Made by a program: the position numbers and the translations under genes. From Stutzerimonas stutzeri (lineage in GTDB: Bacteria; Pseudomonadota; Gammaproteobacteria; Pseudomonadales; Pseudomonadaceae): a DNA stretch of 64,000 nt. Below the pieces are notes generated by a model. That model saw only the letters and a program-made list of their open reading frames with translations. It was not told where the DNA came from and did not search any database. The stretch covers positions 1,116,001 to 1,180,000 of the forward strand of contig CP077641.1 in the NCBI GenBank assembly GCA_019056435.1. Reading direction: 5' to 3'. Positions within the stretch are counted from its first letter, which is position 1. Every line of letters starts with the position of its first letter. Positions 41,993 to 53,516 of the stretch are shown here, one piece after another.

Positions 41993-42207
41993 CGAAAACT
42001 CCTCTGGCTGAACGCGGAAAACCGGATCGCCTCGACGCGCACGAGCGCGCCTGGCGTTTCTCTAGTGACCGGACAGCGCCCAGGCAATTCCGCCCGACGA
42101 GCGCCGCGTGCCATCCGGCCATTGCGCTGAACCTCGCTGCTCGAGGTGGGTTCGAACGGACATCATCGCGCCGACATGGCGCCCCATCTGCGTTATCGGA
42201 ACCCTGA
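41993..42207. promoter_or_regulatory. Divergent promoter region, oxidoreductase/antiporter
   Basis: 215 bases between two divergent start codons. Promoters for both genes should be here; I could not define a clear -35/-10 pair by eye. Confidence 0.35.
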
Positions 42208-43572
42208 ATGAGTTTTCTCGAATGGATGGCCGTACTCGGCGTCCTGCTGTTGATCCTTGCGCTGGCCTCGGCCTACCTGCGCTGGCTGCCGGTCACCACC
42301 TCGCTGATCTACCTGGGCTTCGGCCTGCTGATCGGCCAGCTCGGTGTCGGCCTGTGGGAAATGGAATTCCTGCACATCGCCAGCTGGATGGAACACCTCA
42401 CCGAAATCGCCGTGCTGGTGTCGCTGTTCGTCAGCGGGCTGAAACTGCGCATGCCGCTGCGTCACCCGGCCTGGAAGAGCGCCTACGTCCTGGCCGGCCC
42501 GGTGATGCTGGCCTGTATCGCCGGCGTCGCCGCGTTCTGTCACTACCTGTTCGGGCTGCACTGGGGTATCGCGGTGCTGATCGGCGCGATTCTGGCCCCC
42601 ACCGATCCGGTGCTGGCCAGCCTGGTGCAGGTCAACAACTCGCGTGACAGTGACCATGTGCGCTACGGGCTGTCCGGCGAGGCCGGCTTCAACGACGGCA
42701 CCGCCTTTCCCTTCGTCGTCTTCGGCCTGCTGCTGATCGAACAGGGCAGCCTGTCATCCGGCTGGGTCAGCGACTGGGCCTTGCATCGGTTGCTGTGGGC
42801 GGTGCCGGCGGGCCTGACGTTCGGTTACCTGCTCGGCCGACTGATCGGCAAGCTGGCGATCTACCTGCGTGCGCGGCACGCCGACACCTCCATGTCGCCC
42901 AACGATTCGCTGGCCCTGGCGCTGATCGCACTCGCCTATGTCGGAGCCGAGCTGATCGGCGCCTGGGGTTTTCTCGCGGTGTTCGCCGCCGGCCTCGGTT
43001 TGCGGCATGCGGAAAAGGACGCCGCCCACGAATCGGAAACACCCTCCGAAGAGCTGATCGCCCACGCCGTGCCGCACATGGCCGAAGGCGGCCTGACGCC
43101 CCGGGAACTGCCGCTCGAAGGAACGAAGATCGCCGAGCCCAAGGTGGCCGCGGGGGTCATGATGGGCGACATCCTCACCTTCGGCGGGCAGATGGAGCGC
43201 AGCCTGGAAGTGCTGCTGGTCACGATGCTCGGCGTGTTGGTCTCGGTGCACTGGGACTGGCGGGCGATACCCCTGGCGCTGGCGCTGTTCCTGGTGATCC
43301 GCCCGCTCAGCGTCTGGCTGTTGATGCCACGCCGCTACCTGGACCGCACACAGCGCCTGACCGTCGGCTGGTTCGGCATTCGCGGCATCGGCAGCCTCTA
43401 CTACCTGAGCTATGCGGTCACCCACGGCCTGCTGCCGGACGAGACGGAGGTGATCATTTCCCTGGTGATTTCGGTGGTGTCGCTGAGCATCCTGATTCAC
43501 GGGCTGAGCACCCAGCCCCTGCTGCGCCGCTACGAGCGCAGCCGCGGCCAGACGCCCACCGATCACGCCTGA
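42208..43572 (+). CDS. CPA1-family Na+(K+)/H+ antiporter
   Basis: 454-residue polytopic membrane protein with about 12 hydrophobic segments. The CPA1 signature stretches ILAPTDPVLASLV and LSGEAGFNDGTAFPF carry the aspartates used in cation/proton exchange, followed by GFLAVFAAGLGLRH. A hydrophilic loop around 275-320 precedes the last helices, ending in a short C-tail. It ends 30 bases from the convergent dodecin gene. Ion specificity cannot be told. Confidence 0.92.
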   Translation: MSFLEWMAVLGVLLLILALASAYLRWLPVTTSLIYLGFGLLIGQLGVGLWEMEFLHIASWMEHLTEIAVLVSLFVSGLKLRMPLRHPAWKSAYVLAGPVMLACIAGVAAFCHYLFGLHWGIAVLIGAILAPTDPVLASLVQVNNSRDSDHVRYGLSGEAGFNDGTAFPFVVFGLLLIEQGSLSSGWVSDWALHRLLWAVPAGLTFGYLLGRLIGKLAIYLRARHADTSMSPNDSLALALIALAYVGAELIGAWGFLAVFAAGLGLRHAEKDAAHESETPSEELIAHAVPHMAEGGLTPRELPLEGTKIAEPKVAAGVMMGDILTFGGQMERSLEVLLVTMLGVLVSVHWDWRAIPLALALFLVIRPLSVWLLMPRRYLDRTQRLTVGWFGIRGIGSLYYLSYAVTHGLLPDETEVIISLVISVVSLSILIHGLSTQPLLRRYERSRGQTPTDHA

Positions 43573-43602
43573 GTGGTCGGCGGCCTGGACCGCCCGCACC
43601 GG

Positions 43603-43818
43603 TCAGCTGTTGGCGAGGCGGAAGCCCACCTTCATGGTAACCTGGAAATGCCCGACTTTGCCGTTCTCGACATGGCCGCGGATTTCGCCGACCTCGAACC
43701 ACTCGACGTTCTGCAGCGATTTGGTCGCCTCGGCGATACCGTTTTGAATCGCCTCGTCGACGCTGTTGCGCGAGGAACCGACGATCTCGATCTTCTTGTA
43801 CGTGTGATGATCGGACAT
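43603..43818 (-). CDS. Dodecin (flavin-binding)
   Basis: 71-residue dodecin, a dodecameric cytoplasmic protein that stores or buffers flavin. Diagnostic features are YKKIEIVGSSRNSVDEAIQN at the start, WFEVGEIRGHVENGKV in the middle and FQVTMKVGFRL at the end, with the conserved Trp that stacks on the flavin. AAGGAG-like sequence precedes the ATG. Probably monocistronic. Confidence 0.94.
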   Translation of the reverse strand: MSDHHTYKKIEIVGSSRNSVDEAIQNGIAEATKSLQNVEWFEVGEIRGHVENGKVGHFQVTMKVGFRLANS

Positions 43819-43959
43819 GAACTGTCTCCTTCTGGTCTAACGAGCCTCCGCTCGGGAATGACGCGTCCTGCCTGATTGAGGCCCGTACAAAGGGCCGGAA
43901 GTTCAGCGCAGCGGCTCGATCAGGCCGCCGATGGGTGTCCCATCAGGCCGGCGCGCCCA

Positions 43960-44171
43960 TCAGCGAATGCGTCGATACGCGTAGTCCCGGGGTTTGAAGA
44001 CCTGATTGAAATAGCGCCCCATGGAATCGGCCTCCAGCAGCCCCTGAACGACCTCTGCCGGGACCTGCTCGTAGCGATACTGCGAGCCATTGTGAAACTC
44101 GACCTCCAGCACCTGCTCGTCCGGGTCGTAACCCAGCGCACGCAGGCTGCTGGACTCCACCGCGACATGCT

Positions 44172-44175
<4 letters not shown>
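43960..44175 (-). CDS. KTSC-domain protein
   Basis: 71 residues from ATG 44175. The KTSC fold is recognisable from [35 protein letters not shown] and the end [15 protein letters not shown]. Its start overlaps the stop of the ABC transporter gene by four bases, making it the last gene of the glycan operon. The longer frame to 44223 is not used. Biochemical role unknown. Confidence 0.82.
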
Positions 44176-45966
<1,791 letters not shown>

Positions 45967-45970
<4 letters not shown>

Positions 45971-47121
45971 GACAAGGCTTCGGCGAGGTGCGGAACGGCG
46001 TTGGCCTGGTTGAAACGCATCTGTTGCAGGCGAAGCTCGTCGGCCAGGCCTTCATGCACACCGCGATGGCCGTTCTCGTCCGGGAAGCCGAGCAACCCCA
46101 CCGGGCAGTGTCGCTCGTCGGTCCAGCCCGGATAGTCCAGCACCGGATACAGGCAGATGCCTTCCACCGGAACGCCGGCCTGCATCGCCAGCCCGGCCTG
46201 CTCGCTGACATAACGCAGCCAGTCGCCACGCACGTCGCCTTCGGCCCCGGTTTCGGCGATCAACAGGGGCCGCTTGTACCGTTGCCAGATCTCACGAAGG
46301 ATGCCCTTGAAGGGCCGGTAGTCGGCACAGTCCCTGGGAATGGTGCTGCCGTCCTCGTGGTACCACTGGTTATCGGAGTAGTAGTTCACCCCGATGATGT
46401 CGAGGTATTGCGGTGCACCGCCAAGGCCCGGCCAGAGCTCCCCGGCCAACATGTCCCAACCCTGGAACTGCGACAGCCGGAAGTCCTCGGCGGCACGCTG
46501 CGGCCCGGGTCGATCATTGCGCGAGGTGACATGAATGGCCGGGTCGACCTGGACGAAGCGGGCTCGCGGGTCCACATCGCGAATGGCCTCGATCGCCGCG
46601 ATCGACGCGCGGATGAGCTGATGCTTGAGCTCGAAGCCGCGGCCGCGGGCCATGGGGTTGAAGTAGGCCTCGTCGCCGCCCGCCCATGACCAGAAGGAGA
46701 TTTCGTTCACCGGCGCGTAGAAGGGCACACTGTCGGTTTCATCCTTGACCACCTGCGCAGCCGCCGCGGCGAAACGGGCGAAGCGCTCGACGAACTGGGG
46801 TCGCCAGATGTCGATGTCGTCCGGCCAGCCGTAATGGCATAGATCCCAGATCACCTGGGTTCCCTGGCGGTGCGCCGCCTGCAGCATCGGCAGGAAGCTC
46901 GACCAGTCGTAATGGCCGGGCACCTGCTCGATCAGATGCCAGCGCAGGCCGTCGCGTGCGCTACGGATGCCGTGCCGTTGCAGCACGCCGTAGTCATGCG
47001 CGGCCCAGCGGTCGTGGCCGGTGGCGGCCAGCAGGTCCAGGCGCCGGCCGTCGCTGCGCCTGTGCGTGGAACATTCGAAACCACCGAGAAAAAAGCTGTT
47101 GAACAGCGAGGGTTGATACAT
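45967..47121 (-). CDS. GH1-like beta-glycosidase homologue
   Basis: 384-residue TIM-barrel glycosidase resembling family 1/clan A enzymes. The candidate acid/base is Glu140 in YAPVNEISFWSW and the nucleophile Glu290 in LLIAETGAEGD; also DGLRWHLIEQVPGHYDW near residue 57. No signal peptide, so it acts in the cytoplasm, perhaps on a lipid-linked or nucleotide-linked intermediate rather than food sugar. It lies between glf and the ABC exporter with a 4-base overlap to the latter. Confidence 0.8.
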
Positions 47122-47136
47122 CAGGCGGTCACTCCG

Positions 47137-48378
47137 TCACGGGGCCTGGTCGGCCAGGCTGCGCGCATGCGCCGCGCTCTCGCCGGCATCCGGGCCCTGC
47201 TCGGCTTCTTCGATGCGCTTGTACAACGCCAGCGCCTGCCCCACCACCTGGTCCATGTTGTAGTACTTGTAGGTGCCGAGTCGGCCGACGAAGGTCACGC
47301 CGGGCGTCTGGTCGGCGAGCTGCTGGTAGCGCTTGTACAGCTCGGCGTTCTCCGGCCGCGGGATCGGGTAGTAGGGATCGCCCTCGGCCGAGGGGTATTC
47401 GTAGGTCACGCTGGTCTTCGGGTGGACCTGCCCGGTGAGGTGCTTGTACTCGCTGATGCGCGTGTAGGGCACGTCTTCGCTCGGGTAGTTGACCGTGCCG
47501 ACCGCCTGGAACTGCTCTTGCTCGAGCTGCTTGTGCTCGAACTTCAGCGAGCGGTACGGCAGCTTGCCGAAGCGGTAATCGAAGTACTCGTCGATCGGTC
47601 CACAGAAGATCAGATGATCATGCTGCACCTCGTCGCGGATCTCGCGGTAGTCGGTGTTGAGCATGACCTTGATGTTGGGGTGCGCCAGCATCTTCTCGAA
47701 CATCTTCGTGTAGCCATGCTTGGGCATCTGCTGGAAGGTGTCGGTGAAGTAGCGGTCGTCGGTGTTGGTGCGCGTGGGGATGCGCGAGGTCACCGACTTG
47801 TCCAGCTGCGACGGGTCCAGCCCCCACTGCTTGCGGGTGTAGCCGCGGAAGAACTTCTGGTACAGCTCACGGCCGATGCCGTTGATCACCACGTCCTCGC
47901 TGGTCTGGATGTTCTCCACCGGCTCGGCGCGGCTGGCAAGAAAATCCGCCGTCTCCTGTTCGGTGGTCATGTTCAGACCGTAGAGCTTGTTCAGCGTGGT
48001 CATGTTGATCGGGATCGGCACCTGTTGGCCGTCCACTTGGGCCAGCACGCGGTGCTCGTAGGGCCGCCACTCGGTGAAGCGCGAGAGGTAGTCGACGATG
48101 CGCTGGGCGTTGGTATGGAAGATGTGCGGGCCGTAGCGGTGGATCAATACGCCGGATTCGTCGTGGTAGTCGTAGGCGTTGCCGGCAATGTGCGGGCGCC
48201 GGTCGACCACCAGCACGCGCTTGTTCAGCCCCGCGGCAAGGCGCTCGGCGAGCACGCTGCCGGCGAAGCCGGCGCCGACGATCAGGTAGTCGAAGCCGCG
48301 CCGGCGGCCGGACGAGCCCTCGCTGGCGCCACCGCCTGCGTGCTCGGGGTTGCTGTCTCGCAGGCTCACTTCGCGCAT
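47137..48378 (-). CDS. glf: UDP-galactopyranose mutase
   Basis: 413-residue flavoenzyme that converts UDP-galactopyranose to UDP-galactofuranose. The dinucleotide-binding motif VGAGFAGSVLAERLA is at about 34-48, followed by IAGNAYDYHDESGVLIHRYG, GPHIFHTN, and late RLGTYKYYNMDQVVGQAL. ATG 48378 overlaps the end of the glycosyltransferase gene by 13 bases. The open frame further upstream is out-of-frame transferase sequence. It has a low-complexity 28-residue N-terminal leader before the Rossmann fold. Confidence 0.94.
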   Translation of the reverse strand: MREVSLRDSNPEHAGGGASEGSSGRRRGFDYLIVGAGFAGSVLAERLAAGLNKRVLVVDRRPHIAGNAYDYHDESGVLIHRYGPHIFHTNAQRIVDYLSRFTEWRPYEHRVLAQVDGQQVPIPINMTTLNKLYGLNMTTEQETADFLASRAEPVENIQTSEDVVINGIGRELYQKFFRGYTRKQWGLDPSQLDKSVTSRIPTRTNTDDRYFTDTFQQMPKHGYTKMFEKMLAHPNIKVMLNTDYREIRDEVQHDHLIFCGPIDEYFDYRFGKLPYRSLKFEHKQLEQEQFQAVGTVNYPSEDVPYTRISEYKHLTGQVHPKTSVTYEYPSAEGDPYYPIPRPENAELYKRYQQLADQTPGVTFVGRLGTYKYYNMDQVVGQALALYKRIEEAEQGPDAGESAAHARSLADQAP

Positions 48379-49481
48379 TGCATCTTCTCCTTCATCAGGG
48401 CCCAGGTGTGGTCCCAGGACATGTCGCCGAGGATGTCGTCGGCAGTCTTCAGCAGGCGGTCGCGGTCTTCGGCATCCGCCAGCGCCTTGTCCACCGCCTG
48501 GATGAACGCCTCGGGCGTGTCGGCGATGTGGACGATTTCGGTGTCGCCATAGGTGCGCACCACGTCCTTGATCGGCGTGGAGACCACCGGGCAACCTCCG
48601 GCCAGGTATTCGGGTGTCTTGGTCGGGCTGATGAAGCGCGTCGATTCGTTCATCGCGAAGGGCATGGTCGCCACGTCCCAGCCGGACAGGTAACGGGGCA
48701 GCTCGTCGTACGTCTTACCGCCGAGGTAGTGGATGTTGTCGCGGCGCGGCAGGTCGGCCGGGTCGATCTTGACCACCGGGCCGACCAGCACGAACTGCCA
48801 GTCGGGGCGCTGTTTCGCCACCTCGGCGACCAGCGCGATGTCGAAGCGCTCGTCGATCACCCCGTAGAAGCCCAGCCGAGGATGTGGGATCTCGGCCTGG
48901 TCGTCAGGGTCGGCCTGCGTCCGCCGCGCTTCGGCGAAGTGCGCGACATCCACGCTGCTCGGGAAGGGGTAGGCATTGTCGTGCAGCTCGCGCTTGGCTT
49001 CCCAGATGCTGTAACCGCCGGTGAACACCAGGTCGGCGCGCTTGAGCAACTCGCGCTCACGCTCGACCAGCTCCGGCGGTGCACCGCGGAAGGCCGAGAG
49101 CTCGTCCATACAGTCGTAGACCGTCAGGCTGGGCTCGAGGTGGCCGGCATATCCGAGCGCCATCGGGGTGTAGAACCAGAGCATCAGCTCGCCAACGCCC
49201 AGTTTCTTCAGGTAGCCGTCGAGCAGATCGCGTTGCACGCGCAGCGCCGTCTCGCCTTCGCAGCCCTGGGGCAGGCGCGGCACCAGAACCTGCACGCCGT
49301 TCTCCTCGGGGCGTACCTCCAGCCAGGGCTGCGCATCCTCGGTAGGGATGGGTTCTTCGAAGAACAGCACGTTGAAGTCGCGGGCAAAGCGCGACATCAG
49401 GTGCTGTGGGCGCTGGTAGACGAAGCTCCAGCGCAGGTGGGACAGGCATAGCAGGGTCGGAATCTGCTCGTCGAAGATCAC
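48366..49481 (-). CDS. Glycosyltransferase, GT-B type
   Basis: At least 371 residues. The start LLCLSHLRWSFVYQRPQHLM is typical of a GT4-like group, and the C-terminal donor-binding region has FISPTKTPEYLAGGCPVVST. The first in-frame start is GTG 49481. If one C is removed from the CCCC (gene strand) at 49506-49509, the frame opens to ATG 49524 with MKLENPDKPETPPEVIFDEQ, giving 385 residues. Working with the downstream mutase, it is a candidate galactofuranosyltransferase. Confidence 0.82.
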   Translation of the reverse strand: MIFDEQIPTLLCLSHLRWSFVYQRPQHLMSRFARDFNVLFFEEPIPTEDAQPWLEVRPEENGVQVLVPRLPQGCEGETALRVQRDLLDGYLKKLGVGELMLWFYTPMALGYAGHLEPSLTVYDCMDELSAFRGAPPELVERERELLKRADLVFTGGYSIWEAKRELHDNAYPFPSSVDVAHFAEARRTQADPDDQAEIPHPRLGFYGVIDERFDIALVAEVAKQRPDWQFVLVGPVVKIDPADLPRRDNIHYLGGKTYDELPRYLSGWDVATMPFAMNESTRFISPTKTPEYLAGGCPVVSTPIKDVVRTYGDTEIVHIADTPEAFIQAVDKALADAEDRDRLLKTADDILGDMSWDHTWALMKEKMQCAK

Positions 49482-49524
49482 CTCGGGCGGCGTCTCCGGC
49501 TTGTCGGGGATTTTCCAATTTCAT

Positions 49525-49971
49525 ATTGGTAGGGACCGGCCCAGCTCATGAAAACCTCATCGAGTGGCGAAGTCGTACCCAGAATCCCTTCCGCCGCATC
49601 GCAAAACCCGCGCTCCTGCGCGTGGCGTCATGAATTTTTGGCACCTGCAACAAGCAGAAAAATTGCCGTTACGCAAGCGTCATCCGCCGGCTATGGACGG
49701 CAAAGTTGAAGGCGGGTTCCCTTTTGCCCTGCGAACAGGTCGGTCATCGGGTAACCGATAGCGGCGCGGAACTTGGTCACATATTCATCCGTCCCTATCG
49801 CAGGACGCCTGAAATACCCGGCCTCGGTGCCATGTGTCTTGCGCGCGTTGCGCTCGAGACACCCTCCGGCTCGCCGACCGAAACCCTGGAGATTTGAGCT
49901 AGCGACCGCGCTTTAACGGCCAGCCGCAGTCTCCTTGCGCGTCGAAAAAATTGTTCTTGCGAGGTACACAC
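49525..49971. promoter_or_regulatory. Divergent control region, glycan operon/galE
   Basis: 447 bases between the minus-strand glycan operon and galE. No supported gene. GAGG at 49961-49964 is the galE ribosome binding site. The region is somewhat AT-richer around 49630-49670 and 49940-49960. No terminator or clear operator seen. Confidence 0.35.
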
Positions 49972-51036
49972 ATGATTCTGGTAACGGGAGGCGCTGGCTA
50001 CATCGGGTCCCACGCAGTACTGGAGCTGCTCTTGGCAGGTCACGAGGTGCTGGTGCTCGACAACCTTTGCAACAGCTCACCGATGGCGCTGGAGCGGGTC
50101 GAATCCCTGGCGGGCCGCAAGGTTCAGTTCGTCAAGGGTGACGTGCGCAACCGTTCGCTGCTCAACGCGCTGTTCGCGTCATATCCGATCACCGCCGTGC
50201 TGCACTTCGCCGGTCTCAAGGCGGTCGGCGAAAGCGTGCGCGAGCCGTTGCGCTACTACGAGACCAACGTCAGCGGCAGCATTGCGCTGTGCCAGGCGAT
50301 GGCCGAGGCGGGCATTTTCCGGCTGGTGTTCAGCTCATCGGCAACGGTCTATGGCGAATCGCCACGCATGCCGATCACCGAAGACAGCCCGACCGGCATC
50401 CCGACCAACCCCTACGGCCAATCCAAGCTGATGGCCGAAAACGTGCTCAAGGGCCTGGCCGAGTCCGACCCGCGCTGGTCGATCGGCCTGCTGCGTTACT
50501 TCAACCCCATCGGTGCGCACGAATCCGGCCTGATCGGCGAAGATCCCAACGGCATCCCCAACAACCTGCTGCCCTACATGCTTCAGGTTGCCGTCGGCCG
50601 ACGCAAACAGCTCAGCGTCTACGGCGCCGACTACCCGACGCCGGACGGTACGGGTGTGCGTGACTACATCCACGTCGTCGATCTCGCCAAGGGGCATCTC
50701 AAGGCACTGGAGCGCCTGGAACAGGTTCGGGGCGTTTCGGTATGGAACCTGGGCACCGGGCGCGGTTACTCGGTGCGCCAGATGATCACCGCCTTCGAGG
50801 AGGTGATCGGCCGGCCCTTGCCGCATGTGTACAAGGCGCGCCGTCCCGGCGACATCGCGCAGTGCTGGTCCGACCCGACCAAGGCGCGCGAGGAGCTCGG
50901 CTGGGCAGCGGAAAAGGACCTGCTGACCATGCTGGCCGACGCCTGGCGCTGGCAGAGCCGCAACCCCAAGGGCTACGCCGCCGACAAGGTCGCAGCCAGC
51001 CAGGCCGCCAACGCCGCAACCGCGCTGGCCAGCTGA
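49972..51036 (+). CDS. galE: UDP-glucose 4-epimerase
   Basis: 354-residue SDR-family epimerase that interconverts UDP-glucose and UDP-galactose. NAD-binding GGAGYIGSH lies at residues 6-14, the Tyr148-x-x-x-Lys152 catalytic pair in NPYGQSKLMAE, and RYFNPIGAHESGLIGEDP after it. ATG 49972 follows GAGG. Divergent from the mutase/transferase operon, for which it would supply UDP-galactose. Confidence 0.95.
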   Translation: MILVTGGAGYIGSHAVLELLLAGHEVLVLDNLCNSSPMALERVESLAGRKVQFVKGDVRNRSLLNALFASYPITAVLHFAGLKAVGESVREPLRYYETNVSGSIALCQAMAEAGIFRLVFSSSATVYGESPRMPITEDSPTGIPTNPYGQSKLMAENVLKGLAESDPRWSIGLLRYFNPIGAHESGLIGEDPNGIPNNLLPYMLQVAVGRRKQLSVYGADYPTPDGTGVRDYIHVVDLAKGHLKALERLEQVRGVSVWNLGTGRGYSVRQMITAFEEVIGRPLPHVYKARRPGDIAQCWSDPTKAREELGWAAEKDLLTMLADAWRWQSRNPKGYAADKVAASQAANAATALAS

Positions 51037-51070
51037 GGCCAGCCGATTGTCAGCCGGCGCGCGAATGTGG

Positions 51071-52654
51071 CTAGAGCCCGCAGACGCTGCCGTCGCTGCG
51101 CGGGTCGGCCGCCCCTTCCAGCACGCCGTCGGGATGCCGCAACAACGCGCCGGCATGTCCCATGGTGTCGCTGAAGGGCTCGTCGAGCACCTCGACAACA
51201 TGCCCGGCCGCTCGCAACCGGGCCACCAGTTCCGGCGCAAAGCGGCTCTCCAGTTTGAGACTGGTGCTCACATCGCCCCAGGTGCGACCGAGCAGCCAAC
51301 GTGGCGCGGTGATCGCGGCCTGTAGATCACTGCCCAGCCGGTAACGGCTGAACACGGCAGCCTGTGTTTGTGGCTGCCCTTCACCACCCATGGTGCCGTA
51401 ACTCAGCACCCGCCCATCATCGAACAGCGCCAGTGCCGGATTCAGCGTATGGAAGGGTTTGCGGCCCGGCTCCAGCGCTTGCAGCGCGTTGGCATCGAGC
51501 GAAAAGCTGATGCCGCGATTCTGCCAAGCGACCCCGGTCGACGGCAGCACCACACCAGAGCCGAACTCCCAGTACACGCTCTGAATGAAGCTTACCGCTC
51601 GCCCTTCGCCGTCGATGCAACCCATCCAGATGGTATCGCCCGGCGCAGCGGGGCGCGGCCATGGCAGTGCGGTGTCGGTATCGACAGCGCTGGCGAGCGC
51701 ATCCAGCTGCTCGGCTGTCAGGAAGCGCTGCGGATCGGCCGGCAACCGGCGCGGGTCGGTCACCACCCGGTCGCGAATCATGAACGCCTGCTTGGTCGAC
51801 TCGACCAGGCCGTGGATATGATCGAAACCTTCGGCCTCGCTAACTTTCAGTCGCTCAAATATGCCGAGGATCAGCAACGAGGCTAGCCCCTGCGTCGGCG
51901 GCGGCATGTTGTACAGGGTGGCATCGCCCAGGCGCACCTGCAGCGGGGTGACTTCCTGCGCCTGGTAGGCCTGTAGATCGCCCAGCCGCAGCGGGCTGCC
52001 CAGCTGCTCCAGTTCGCCCGCCATGCTTGCGGCCAGCTCGCCGCGATAAAAGTCGTCCAGGCCAGCGTCGGCCAGGCGCTGGAGAGTGCCGGCCAGGGCG
52101 CTCTGCTTCATCAGGCTGCCCTCGGTCGGCGCCTGACCCTCGACCAGATAGACCTCGGCGAAGCCGGGCACGCCGTTGAGTTCGTCGAACTTGGTCCGCG
52201 TCAGGTGTGCCTGGCTGCGGCTGACCACGATGCCGTTACGGGCCTGGCCGATGGCTTCGCCGAGCAGGTCGCGCAATGGCATTGCCGCACCCCAGCCGGC
52301 AGCGACCTCCAGCGCCTTGGCCCAGCCGCCAACCGTACCGGCGACGGTTAAAGCGGCCTTTGGGCCGCGGCTGGGAATCTGCTCGAAGCCGGCATAGAAC
52401 TCGCGGCTGGCCAGCGCTGCGCTGCTGCCGCAAGCGTCGATGGCGACGGGTGCCTTGCCCGGCTCGTGGATCAGCCAGAAGCCGTCACCGCCGATCGCAT
52501 TCATGTGAGGGTAGACAACGGCGATGCTGGCCGCTGCGGCGACCATGGCTTCGACGGCATTTCCGCCGGCCTTGAGGACGTCGCGTCCGGCCTGGGCGGC
52601 CAGGTGGTGGGGGGCAACGAAGATTCCGCGGGTGGCGTGGGTGCTTTTCAGCAT
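51071..52654 (-). CDS. Gamma-glutamyltransferase family protein (Ntn hydrolase)
   Basis: 527-residue homologue of gamma-glutamyltranspeptidase. The self-processing nucleophile Thr341 sits in GDTIWMGCIDGEGRAVSF, and the GTMGGEGQPQTQ glycine-rich loop follows. No signal peptide is present, so it is probably cytoplasmic, unlike classical periplasmic Ggt. It would hydrolyse or transfer a gamma-glutamyl or similar acyl group. It is the last gene of the TRAP-TauE operon, 9 bases after the permease. Confidence 0.88.
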   Translation of the reverse strand: MLKSTHATRGIFVAPHHLAAQAGRDVLKAGGNAVEAMVAAAASIAVVYPHMNAIGGDGFWLIHEPGKAPVAIDACGSSAALASREFYAGFEQIPSRGPKAALTVAGTVGGWAKALEVAAGWGAAMPLRDLLGEAIGQARNGIVVSRSQAHLTRTKFDELNGVPGFAEVYLVEGQAPTEGSLMKQSALAGTLQRLADAGLDDFYRGELAASMAGELEQLGSPLRLGDLQAYQAQEVTPLQVRLGDATLYNMPPPTQGLASLLILGIFERLKVSEAEGFDHIHGLVESTKQAFMIRDRVVTDPRRLPADPQRFLTAEQLDALASAVDTDTALPWPRPAAPGDTIWMGCIDGEGRAVSFIQSVYWEFGSGVVLPSTGVAWQNRGISFSLDANALQALEPGRKPFHTLNPALALFDDGRVLSYGTMGGEGQPQTQAAVFSRYRLGSDLQAAITAPRWLLGRTWGDVSTSLKLESRFAPELVARLRAAGHVVEVLDEPFSDTMGHAGALLRHPDGVLEGAADPRSDGSVCGL

Positions 52655-52663
52655 GGTCGATCC

Positions 52664-53506
52664 TCAGATGGCAAAGGCACCAAGCAGCATGCGAGCCGCT
52701 GTCAGCGCTAGGAAAAGAGCAAACAGACGCCGTAGCAGACGTGCATTGACGGCATGGGCGATGCGGGCACCCCAGGGCGCAGTCAGCATCGTCACCGGAA
52801 CGATCAAGGCCAGGCCGAGCAGATTGACGTAGCCCAGGGTGGCCGGTGGCAAGTCTGCCGAGCCCAAGCCGTTGATCAGATAGGCCAGTACGCCCGGCAG
52901 GCTGATCACCACGCCGAGCGCCGCACCCGTGCCGACGGCGACGTGCATGGGTGTGCGGCAGGCATTGAGAATCGGCACGCTCAAGGTGCCGCCGCCAATA
53001 CCCATCAGGGTCGACAGGCTGCCGATGAACAGACCCAGGACTCCGGTCCCGAACGTTCCGGGCAATCCGTCGCGCAGGTTCACGCTGTGATCCAACGCCA
53101 TGTTCAGCGCCACCAGCAACGCGATCAGCGCGAACAGCGCGGCCAGCATTTCTCCGCTCAGGTAGCCGCTGAGCAGCGCACCGATCAGCACGCCGATCAG
53201 CGTCCCCGGGATCAATGGCTTGAGCAGCTCCGGCTTGAGGCCGCCACGTCGGTAGTGAGCCCGGGCCGAGATGATGGAGGTTGGCACGATGGCCGCCAGC
53301 GAGGTGCCGACCGCGACATGCATGCGCACCTCGGGGTCGACGCCGAGCAGGGAGAACAGGTGATACAGCACCGGCACGATGACGATACCGCCCCCGACGC
53401 CAAGCAGGCCGGCGAGCACCCCGGCTACCGCACCGGTCAGCAGCAGAGCGCCGACCAGGCCGGCCAGCCACAGGGGGCTATAGGCCGCGAAGAAATCCAT
53501 GATCAT
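52664..53506 (-). CDS. TauE/SafE-family permease
   Basis: 280 residues with about eight hydrophobic helices and the paired family motif GVAGVLAGLLGVGGGIVIVP-type (GVGGG) and GIGGGTLSVPIL. Such proteins export or import sulfite, sulfonates and other organic anions. ATG 53506 is preferred because AGGA lies about six bases upstream; ATGs at 53512 and 53500 are alternatives. It sits between dctM and the gamma-glutamyltransferase gene with tiny gaps. Confidence 0.88.
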   Translation of the reverse strand: MIMDFFAAYSPLWLAGLVGALLLTGAVAGVLAGLLGVGGGIVIVPVLYHLFSLLGVDPEVRMHVAVGTSLAAIVPTSIISARAHYRRGGLKPELLKPLIPGTLIGVLIGALLSGYLSGEMLAALFALIALLVALNMALDHSVNLRDGLPGTFGTGVLGLFIGSLSTLMGIGGGTLSVPILNACRTPMHVAVGTGAALGVVISLPGVLAYLINGLGSADLPPATLGYVNLLGLALIVPVTMLTAPWGARIAHAVNARLLRRLFALFLALTAARMLLGAFAI

Positions 53507-53516
53507 GTTCATCCTG